Assembly (NCBI RefSeq): GCF_042665595.1
Contig: NZ_JBHTCT010000030.1
Location: 1 to 64,000, forward strand
Length of the DNA: 64,000 bases
Origin: Bhargavaea changchunensis
GTDB taxonomy: Bacteria; Bacillota; Bacilli; Bacillales_A; Planococcaceae
Direction of reading: 5' to 3'
The notes under the pieces were generated by a model that saw only the letters and a list, made by a program, of their open reading frames with translations, was not told the origin of the DNA and searched no databases. Shown piece by piece: positions 57,691 to 64,000 of the stretch; position 1 is the first letter of the stretch; each line of letters opens with the position of its first letter. The position numbers were made by a program, and so were the translations under genes.

Positions 57691-59382
57691 TTACTCTCCT
57701 ACAATTGCCGCTTCTTCTGCGCGCTTGGCTTCCAGCGCCTTCAGCTCCCTGCGAAGGATTTTCCCGGAGATCACCGTTTTCGGCAGTTCTTCCATGACTT
57801 CGATCTCGCGCGGAGCGGCGTGAGCGGCGAGGCCTTTTTTAACGAAGACACGGATGTCTTCGAGCAGTTCATCCGACTCTTGGAAGCCAGGGCGGAGCGT
57901 GATGAACGCTTTGACGATTTCTCCGCGGACCGGGTCGGGCTTGCCGATGACGCCGGCTTCGCCGACGGCCGGGTGCTCGATCAGCTTGCTTTCGACTTCA
58001 AACGGGCCGATGCGTTCACCGGAGGAGTTGATCATGTCATCGTCGCGGCTCTGGAAGAAGACGTAGTCATCCTCGTCCTGGTAGGCGAGGTCGCCGGACA
58101 GGTACCAGCCTTCGTATTTGAAGTAGGCGTCAAATCGGTCTTTGTTCCCCCAGATCTCCTTCATGAGGCCGGCCCATGGGGTCTTGATCGCGAGCTGGCC
58201 GACTTCGCCGCGTGGCAGTTCCTGTCCGTTTTCGTCCAGGATGCCGACGGTGATGCCCGGGAACGGGCGGCCCATAGAGCCGGGCTTGATCGGCTCGGCC
58301 GGCAGGTTCACGATCAGGTGCCCGCCGGTCTCGGTCATCCACCACGTGTCGTGGATGCGGACGCCGAGTTCGTTCCACGCCCAGTGGATGACTTCCGGAT
58401 TCAGCGGTTCGCCGACGCTCAGGATGTGGCGGAGCGAGGACAGGTCGAACTGTTTGAGCGCGTCGCCTTTTGACAGCAGCATCCGGAAGGCAGTAGGCGC
58501 GCTGTACCAGATCGTCACGCCGAATTCCTCGATGAGGCGGTACCAGTCTTCGGCTTTGAAGCGGCCGCCTTGTATGATGACCGTCGCGCGGTTGAGCCAC
58601 GGTGCGAACAGGCCGTATACGCTGCCGGTCACCCAGCCCGGGTGGGAGGTGCACCAGTAGACGTCGTCGTCCTTCACATCAAGCACCCATTTGCCCGAGA
58701 CGTAATGATGGGACACGGCGCGGTGCGCGTGCAGGACGCCCTTCGGCTTGCCGGTGGAACCGCTCGTGTAGTGGATCAGCATACCGTCTTCCGGCCCGAC
58801 CCACTCGGTCAGCTCCTCGCCGGGAACCACTTCAACTTCTTCCGCTTCAATCTCATCTGCGTATAGGACCGTTTCAAGCGACGGAATCTCTTCACGCGGG
58901 ACGCGCTCGCCGAGCTCCCGATCCGTGATGAGGAGGGTACCGTTGCAGTCGTTGATCCGGTCCTTTACCGCTTCTTCCATGAAGGCCTCGAACAGCGGGC
59001 CCGCAATCGCGCCGATCTTGATGACCGACAAAATGGCGATATAGCATTCCGGTGTTTTCGGCAGGAAGACGAATACGCGGTCGCCTTTCTTCACGCCGTG
59101 CTTTTTCAGCACTCGTGCATAATGGTCCGTCTTCTCTTTCACTTCACGGAATGTCAGCGACCGGCGCTCATCACCGTTGGCGTAATGGAGGGCGATCTTG
59201 TCACCGTAGCCCTCGTCGACGTGGCGGTCGACCGTGGCGTATGCAGCGTTCACTTTTCCGGCTTTCCAGAACAGTTCACCCGATGCGTCCTCCCAGGTGA
59301 ATGTGTTCCGGATCTCGTCATAGTTCTCAAGGTTATAGTTGCCCGGCAGCGGTGCCAGGATCTTTTCTTTTACGATTGTCAT
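57691..59382 (-). CDS. acsA: Acetyl-CoA synthetase AcsA
   Basis: 563 residues. Activates acetate to acetyl-CoA through acetyl-AMP. P-loop IHYTSGSTGKPKGVLH, HDTWWMTETGG, YLSGDLAYQD, and the acetylation-controlled lysine region LPKTVISGKILRREL near the C-terminus. GGAGGAGACA precedes the ATG. The 3' end runs into array 11. Confidence 0.94.
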   Translation of the reverse strand: MTIVKEKILAPLPGNYNLENYDEIRNTFTWEDASGELFWKAGKVNAAYATVDRHVDEGYGDKIALHYANGDERRSLTFREVKEKTDHYARVLKKHGVKKGDRVFVFLPKTPECYIAILSVIKIGAIAGPLFEAFMEEAVKDRINDCNGTLLITDRELGERVPREEIPSLETVLYADEIEAEEVEVVPGEELTEWVGPEDGMLIHYTSGSTGKPKGVLHAHRAVSHHYVSGKWVLDVKDDDVYWCTSHPGWVTGSVYGLFAPWLNRATVIIQGGRFKAEDWYRLIEEFGVTIWYSAPTAFRMLLSKGDALKQFDLSSLRHILSVGEPLNPEVIHWAWNELGVRIHDTWWMTETGGHLIVNLPAEPIKPGSMGRPFPGITVGILDENGQELPRGEVGQLAIKTPWAGLMKEIWGNKDRFDAYFKYEGWYLSGDLAYQDEDDYVFFQSRDDDMINSSGERIGPFEVESKLIEHPAVGEAGVIGKPDPVRGEIVKAFITLRPGFQESDELLEDIRVFVKKGLAAHAAPREIEVMEELPKTVISGKILRRELKALEAKRAEEAAIVGE

Positions 59383-59396
59383 GCTGTCTCCTCCTA

Positions 59397-60125
59397 TCAG
59401 GACCGGCTCAGGTCCAGGCTTTCCAGTATGTCCGTCTTCAGTTCCGCAAGGCGGGTGCTGCCGCGTGGTCTCGGCCTTGGCTCCCCGACGTTGATTTCAC
59501 TCACGACCTCACCCGGCCGTCCGCGCAGGATGACAATCCTGTCGCACAGATATAAGGCTTCGTCGATGTCGTGGGTAACGAGCACCATCGTTGTGCCCGC
59601 CTCTTTCCAGATATCGAGCAGGAGGTCCTGCAGTTGCATCTTCGTGAAGGCGTCCAGCGCACTGAACGGTTCATCCAGAAGCAGGACCTCCGGAGAAGTG
59701 ACGAGCGCGCGGGCTATTGCGACGCGTTGTGCCATGCCTCCGGACAGCTCTTTCGGATACAGATTTTCGCTGTCCCCCAGCCCGACTTTTCTGAGGATCT
59801 CGCGGCCCTTTTTCTCCTTGTCCCCGGCCTTGCTGGACAATCCGAATGTGACGTTTTCCAGGACGGTTAGCCACGGGAATAGCCTCGGCTCCTGGAAGAT
59901 GAACCCCGCGGACTCCTGCACGCCGTCCACCAATTTTCCGTTCAGTCTGATCTCTCCGTCGTAGTTTCCGTCCAGGCCAGATATCGCCCGGAGCAGCGTG
60001 CTTTTCCCGCAGCCGCTCGTACCGAGAAGGCCGATGATCTCTCCCTCTCCCGCGGACAGGTTGACGTTCCGGACCGCTGTCTGGCCGTCGAATGTGCGGC
60101 CGACGTTTTTCAGTTCAAGTGCCAT
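59397..60125 (-). CDS. ssuB: ABC ATPase (sulfonate/nitrate type, SsuB-like)
   Basis: 242 residues. Walker A LLGTSGCGKSTLL, signature LSGGMAQRVAIARAL, Walker B VLLLDEPFSALD, H-loop VTHDIDEAL. Last gene of the ssu-like operon under the tandem riboswitches. Confidence 0.9.
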   Translation of the reverse strand: MALELKNVGRTFDGQTAVRNVNLSAGEGEIIGLLGTSGCGKSTLLRAISGLDGNYDGEIRLNGKLVDGVQESAGFIFQEPRLFPWLTVLENVTFGLSSKAGDKEKKGREILRKVGLGDSENLYPKELSGGMAQRVAIARALVTSPEVLLLDEPFSALDAFTKMQLQDLLLDIWKEAGTTMVLVTHDIDEALYLCDRIVILRGRPGEVVSEINVGEPRPRPRGSTRLAELKTDILESLDLSRS

Positions 60126-60150
60126 GGCCGAGGCCCCCTTTAAGCGTTTT

Positions 60151-60987
60151 TTATGATTGAACCGCGCGGTCCTGATAATGGAGTGCGCGCTCTTCGATGA
60201 TTTTCAGGATCCAGTCAGACAGCTTGCCGATGACTGCGAACAGGATGATACTCGCAATGATCGTCTCGGGTGACAATGTGTTCTGGCCGACGACGAGCAG
60301 GTAGCCAAGCCCCTGGCTCGCGCCCATCAGTTCGGCTGCGACGACGAACATCCAGCCGAGACCGAGCCCGCTCCGGAGCCCGGTCAAAAACGATGGGAGC
60401 GCCGCCGGAAGAATGACCCGCGTAACCAGCTGATAAGCGTTCAGGCCGTACATGTGGCCGACTTCGATCAGCTTCCGGTCGACACCTGCAATACCGCTCA
60501 CCGTGTTCAGGTAAACCGGGAAGAAAACGCCGACTGCGATCATTGTCACCTTGGACGGTTCGCCGATCCCCATCCAGAGGATGAACAGAGGCACCCATGC
60601 AAGGGACGGGATCGAGCGGAAGGCCTGGATCGTCGGGTCGAGCACATGCTCCGCCTTTTTATAGAATCCGACGACGGAACCGAGCACGACCGCGACAAGC
60701 GACCCGATCAGGAAGCCCGCGAACACCCGGTAGACCGTGATGCCGACATGGCTCCAGAGAGAACCGTCCTGCGCCATTCCGATGATGGTCGACAGGATCA
60801 CGCTCGGTGCGGGCAACTGATAGGCCGGGAAAACTTCCGCCCGGCTGAGCGCTTCCCATATGATGACAAGGACCAAAGGAAGGATGCCGCCGAGCAATGC
60901 CTTTCGGACGCCTCCCGTTTTGACTTTTGCTTTATCCTTTGTCGCCTGCCGGCTTGCGCCGGGGATCGATATCGCCTGTTTCACCAT
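60151..60987 (-). CDS. ssuC: ABC permease (SsuC-like)
   Basis: 278 residues, six helices. EAA loop around AELMGASQGLGYLLVVGQN is typical for the nitrate/sulfonate/taurine family. ATG at 60987 after GAGGAG. It begins seven bases after the ssuA stop. Confidence 0.9.
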   Translation of the reverse strand: MVKQAISIPGASRQATKDKAKVKTGGVRKALLGGILPLVLVIIWEALSRAEVFPAYQLPAPSVILSTIIGMAQDGSLWSHVGITVYRVFAGFLIGSLVAVVLGSVVGFYKKAEHVLDPTIQAFRSIPSLAWVPLFILWMGIGEPSKVTMIAVGVFFPVYLNTVSGIAGVDRKLIEVGHMYGLNAYQLVTRVILPAALPSFLTGLRSGLGLGWMFVVAAELMGASQGLGYLLVVGQNTLSPETIIASIILFAVIGKLSDWILKIIEERALHYQDRAVQS

Positions 60988-60994
60988 TTTCCGG

Positions 60995-61987
60995 TCACTC
61001 CTCTCCGATCGCCTTTTCGGCAAATGCCGGGTCGATCAGTTCATCCGTCAGTTTCTCCACATCCGCGTCCGGCTTGATGACTTCCCCTTCCTGCAGGATC
61101 CGCCCGGCTTCGATGAGGGCATCGCGCTGCGCATCTCCTGGAACCGGTTCGGAGAAGTCGTTGCGCTCCATCTGGATTTCCGCGACTTCAAGCGGGATCT
61201 CCGCTTCTTCCGCAAGGAGCTTTGCTGCTTCTTCCGGGTTATCGATCACCCATTGGCGTGCCTTTTCGTAGGCTTCGATCACCCGCTCGACATGTTCCGG
61301 ATACTTTTCCGCAAACTCTTCACGGACGTTCAGGAAGCTGTAGGTGTTGAATTCTTCATTGCGATAAAACAGCTCCGCGCCGGATTCCACTTCAAGCCGC
61401 GCCATATGCGGGTCAAGGCCCGCCCAGGCATCGACCGCGCCTGTCGTGAGGGAACTTGCGCCGTCCCCGTGCTGAAGGTTCACAATTTCCACGTCATCCG
61501 CTGACAGGCCGGCCTCATTCAACGCGCGCAGCAGGAAGATGTACGGGTCTGTACCGAGCGTCGCTGCGATTTTCTTGCCCTTCAGGTCTTCCACGCTCTC
61601 GATCGCGGAATCGGAACCTGTCACAAGTGCCGTCCATTCCGGCTTCGAAGCGATGTAAACGTTCTGGATCGGTGCGCCGTTCGCCTTGGACATGAGTGAA
61701 GCAGCTCCGGCAGCCGAACCGAAGTCGACACTGTTGCTGTTCAGGAATTCCAATGCCTTGTTGCTGCCCTGGCTGAACGCCCACTCGACCTTGATGCCGT
61801 CCTCTTCAAACTCCTCTTCCAGCCAGCCGAACTTTTTCAGGACGAGGCTGGTCGGCGAATAGTGCGCATAGTCCACCCGGATCTTTTCCGGATTGCCGTC
61901 TTCTTCCGCGTTGGATGACGAGCATCCCGCCAGCGCCAATAGTGCCGCCGCTGCCAGTCCGAGCAGTTTGATTTTCGTGTTTTTCAT
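60995..61987 (-). CDS. ssuA: ABC substrate-binding lipoprotein (SsuA-like)
   Basis: 330 residues. Lipobox LAGC near residue 22, so surface anchored. NMT1/SsuA-type fold: LDFLNSNSVDFGSA-like block EFLNSNSVDFGSAAGAA, then VEDLKGKKIAATLGTDPYI and AWAGLDPHMA. The binding specificity may be an alkanesulfonate or another organic sulfur compound. Control by SAM riboswitches links it to methionine/sulfur supply. Confidence 0.9.
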   Translation of the reverse strand: MKNTKIKLLGLAAAALLALAGCSSSNAEEDGNPEKIRVDYAHYSPTSLVLKKFGWLEEEFEEDGIKVEWAFSQGSNKALEFLNSNSVDFGSAAGAASLMSKANGAPIQNVYIASKPEWTALVTGSDSAIESVEDLKGKKIAATLGTDPYIFLLRALNEAGLSADDVEIVNLQHGDGASSLTTGAVDAWAGLDPHMARLEVESGAELFYRNEEFNTYSFLNVREEFAEKYPEHVERVIEAYEKARQWVIDNPEEAAKLLAEEAEIPLEVAEIQMERNDFSEPVPGDAQRDALIEAGRILQEGEVIKPDADVEKLTDELIDPAFAEKAIGEE

Positions 61988-62021
61988 GTTTTCTCTCTCC
62001 CTCTCGTGTGTATGTATGGAA

Positions 62022-62174
62022 ATAAAAAAGCTCTCTTCTAAGAAGAGAGCGCGGGTTTCCCGTCCTCTTCTTATCTCTTGGGAATTGCTTCCCACAGGAA
62101 TTAGCACCTTTCCAGACATCTGTCTGGTGGTTGCCGGGCATCGTCGGGCCAGTCCCTCCGCCGCTCTTGATAAG
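62022..62174 (-). ncRNA. SAM-I riboswitch (S-box), proximal copy
   Basis: On the minus strand the aptamer starts CTTATCAAGAGCGGCGGAGG, continues GACTGGCCCGACGATGCCCG and GCAACC, and closes with the P1 partner GATAAG near 62068-62073. A terminator (GCTCTCTTC/GAAGAGAGC then TTTTTT, 62026-62050) follows, then ssuA. Confidence 0.93.
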
Positions 62175-62200
62175 AAATTATTTATTCAGTTTGACGGGAT

Positions 62201-62356
62201 ATGAAAAGCCTCCCTGAATGATCAGAGAGGCCGACTGTCCCGTTCTCTCTTATCTTCCCGGACAGATGGATGTCCGGCTGGATGTGGCACCTTTCAGGCA
62301 TCGCCTGAAGGTTGCCGGGCTTCATCGGGCCAGTTCCCTCCGCCGCTCTGGATAAG
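62201..62356 (-). ncRNA. SAM-I riboswitch (S-box), distal copy
   Basis: Aptamer with CTTATCCAGAGCGGCGGAGG, GAACTGGCCCGATGAAGCCC, GGCAACC and closing GATAAG (62249-62254), followed by its own terminator (GCCTCTCTGA/TCAGGGAGGC then TTTTC, near 62203-62231). It lies upstream of the proximal copy on the same transcript. Confidence 0.93.
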
Positions 62357-62376
62357 AATATTTTGATTTGATTGCC

Positions 62377-62405
62377 ATCTTACAGGAAGAATCTTCATCG
62401 GTCAA
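62377..62405 (-). promoter_or_regulatory. Promoter of riboswitch-ssu operon
   Basis: On the minus strand TTGACC (62400-62405), 17-bp spacer, TAAGAT (62377-62382), about 20 bp upstream of the distal aptamer. Confidence 0.8.
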
Positions 62406-62457
62406 CTCGAGATTTCTAAAATGGTAAAATAGTCGGAAACCTAGGTCCTTGGACCAG

Positions 62458-63564
62458 TCAGCTCAACTTCCCTCTGGCCTCAACCGGGATTTCATCGACG
62501 ACTTCGTCCCCGGAGATGAGCCAGGCGCGCTCATGCAGGTTGCACACCGGGCAGATGTGGTTCGGAATGATCCTGACTTTGGCGCCGATTTCCACCTGGC
62601 TGCTGAAACCTTCGCTGTAGATGATTGCATGCTCGTCGAACACACCATCGATGAATACATCGTCGAACTCCTTGATCTTCCCGAGTCCCTTGGTGGCCGT
62701 GATGCCGACAGACCTGGTCTGGGCGGTGATGCCCTTTGCCCCGACGTCCATGATCACACGCTCTCTTGTCGGCTTGCTGATAACGGTCGTCAATATTGTG
62801 GCGGCACAGCGGCCGTAATGGCCGAGCACATTCGACTGGGACGCGTCCATGAACACATACGTGCCGGGCCGGATCTCCGTAATGCCATTGGGGATATCAA
62901 AGCCGAGCAGGAACGGCGGCGTCGAGCCAATGCTTACGGTTTCCGGCTCCATTCCCTCATCCCGCGCAATTTGGGCGAACCGCAGCGTCCGGTCCGATGC
63001 TTCCTCGAACAGTTCCCGGCATTGTTCCGCGCTTTCCGCCTTGTACGTATGCCCGTCGTGGGAAAAGACCCCACGGAAATGGACGTGATCAGTGGTGCGG
63101 ATCGCTTCCAAAAGTGTCCGGAAATCACTCTCCTCAATAATCCCCGACCGCTTCTCGCCGACTTCAATCTCCACCAGCACCTGCGCCGGCTTCTGCGCAC
63201 CCCGGAATACCTCTTCGATCTGTTTGATCTGGACAGGGCTGTCCACCCCGAATGAAACATCAATGGACTCAGCCAGTTTCCGGACCCGCTCGAGCTTCGT
63301 CTTGCCGACGACCTGATTGGCGATAAAAATGTCATCCAGTCCGCGTGCAGCCATCACTTCCGCTTCGCCGGTCTTGGCGACGGTGATCCCTGTCGCACCG
63401 GCTTTCTTCTGCAGCTTGGCCACATATGGCATCTTGTGCGTCTTCGTATGGGGCCGCAACTTTACCCCGTTTGCATCAGCGTACTCTTGCATCGAGCGGA
63501 TGTTTTCAAGAAGAATTTCTTGGTCTATCAGTAGTGCCGGCGTGTCCAGTTCATTGACGTTCAT
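62458..63564 (-). CDS. DSD1/D-threonine-aldolase family PLP enzyme
   Basis: 368 residues. N-terminal alanine-racemase-like barrel with the PLP lysine region LRPHTKTHKMPYVAK and FGVDSPVQIKQIEE, then the DSD1 C-terminal domain with metal-binding ICPVCNLHERAW. Family members cleave or dehydrate D-threonine or D-serine; which reaction applies here is undetermined. AAGGGGGAAGGG precedes the ATG. Confidence 0.9.
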   Translation of the reverse strand: MNVNELDTPALLIDQEILLENIRSMQEYADANGVKLRPHTKTHKMPYVAKLQKKAGATGITVAKTGEAEVMAARGLDDIFIANQVVGKTKLERVRKLAESIDVSFGVDSPVQIKQIEEVFRGAQKPAQVLVEIEVGEKRSGIIEESDFRTLLEAIRTTDHVHFRGVFSHDGHTYKAESAEQCRELFEEASDRTLRFAQIARDEGMEPETVSIGSTPPFLLGFDIPNGITEIRPGTYVFMDASQSNVLGHYGRCAATILTTVISKPTRERVIMDVGAKGITAQTRSVGITATKGLGKIKEFDDVFIDGVFDEHAIIYSEGFSSQVEIGAKVRIIPNHICPVCNLHERAWLISGDEVVDEIPVEARGKLS

Positions 63565-63697
63565 GTTCCCTTCCCCCTTTATATTTGAATAGTCTATTAA
63601 TATTGTCTCCCAAACATGTAGCCCTTGGCAATGGAACGGCCCGGACTGTTACAATTCCTTATACAGCACTGCCAATGAACTTAAGGGGGAATCACGA

Positions 63698-64000
63698 ATG
63701 GGGGATATCGGGGGAACCGCATTGGGGATCAAAGCGGGTGATATCATCCGTTTTGAGCGGACATTCACCAAGGAAGACGTGGAGCTGTTCACAAAAGTCT
63801 CGAAGGACGAAGGTGACCATCACGTACAGCCCGACGAACTAGACCGGCTCATCGTGCAGGGACTGCTGACGGCGACACTGCCCACAAAAGTCGGAGGCGA
63901 CAACAATGTCCTTGCCCGCACGATGAACTTCGAATTCTTCCGACCTGTATTCACTGGAGACACAATCACCTGCGACGTCACCATCAAGCAGCTGGAAAAG
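63698..64000 (+). CDS. MaoC/hotdog-fold protein, truncated by window end
   Basis: 101 codons without a stop, reaching the window edge. MGDIGGTALGIKAGDIIRFE then VTKEDVELF-like block TFTKEDVELFTKVSKDEGDH, and LIVQGLLTATLPTKVGGDN, RTMNFEFFRPVFTGDTITCD: the MaoC-like hydratase/thioesterase pattern. AAGGGGGA lies seven bases before the ATG. The 3' end is not in the window. Confidence 0.82.
   Translation, partial: MGDIGGTALGIKAGDIIRFERTFTKEDVELFTKVSKDEGDHHVQPDELDRLIVQGLLTATLPTKVGGDNNVLARTMNFEFFRPVFTGDTITCDVTIKQLEK

Noticed and set aside
1..64000. Prophage, integrative element or insertion sequence
   Set aside because: No transposase, integrase, phage structural gene, terminal inverted repeat pair or attachment-site duplication was seen; the recombinase-like protein at 7006 lacks a proper active site, and the four tRNA genes show no adjacent integrase.

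Overview
The window looks like chromosome from a GC-rich member of the Bacillales, and a member of the Planococcaceae would fit. This is an inference from gene content: a sigW-rsiW block near cdaA-cdaR-glmM, a CopY-type copper operon, SAM-I (S-box) riboswitches, strong GGAGG ribosome sites and frequent GTG/TTG starts. No phage, plasmid, insertion sequence or rRNA was seen. Most genes are short housekeeping or accessory units, closed by intrinsic terminators.

Layout. 0-4 kb: secreted metallophosphoesterase, GrpB protein, two VOC proteins, uppP. 4-7 kb: an AT-richer cluster of very small membrane proteins, three of them paralogues, one apparently starting at ATC. 7-16.5 kb: degenerate serine-recombinase protein, DinB, VanZ, two DUF2975 proteins with an Xre regulator, MFS exporter, methyltransferases, uvsE. 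16.5-20 kb: copYZA with CopY operators. 20-25 kb: Fur-boxed ferric-siderophore uptake genes with a FhuF-like reductase. 25-32 kb: YtoQ, acetyltransferases, HIT, HAD, nucleotidyltransferase, VOC and two paralogous membrane proteins. 32-38 kb: TetR/MMPL exporter pair with three copies of one palindrome, then psuK-psuG. 38-48 kb: lipoprotein, glmM, cdaR, cdaA, then a SulP transporter separating these from rsiW-sigW and rocF. 48-52 kb: DNA-alkylation-repair-like protein, a GNAT gene with an internal stop, cytosine deaminase, degenerate site-2-protease-like protein. 52-57.5 kb: four tRNAs, pirin, HD hydrolase, PD-(D/E)XK protein with a duplicated C-terminal module, and a coupled HIT-PP2C pair. 57.5-64 kb: acetyl-CoA synthetase, an Ssu-type ABC transporter behind two tandem SAM-I riboswitches, a DSD1-family PLP enzyme and the start of a MaoC/hotdog protein.

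The most unusual feature is a set of eleven intergenic arrays scattered through the window. Each has 4 to 8 copies of a 10-12 nt core at almost exactly 21-nt spacing, separated by unrelated 9-11 nt linkers. At least six core sequences occur (for example TTTCGTCATTC, GAAAGTACAC, GAAAGTGAYGAA), yet the period is the same. Most arrays lie next to a terminator hairpin, often between a stop codon and that hairpin. Three arrays of one family are inverted about a 17-nt junction. I know of no named element with this form; it is my main candidate for something undescribed.
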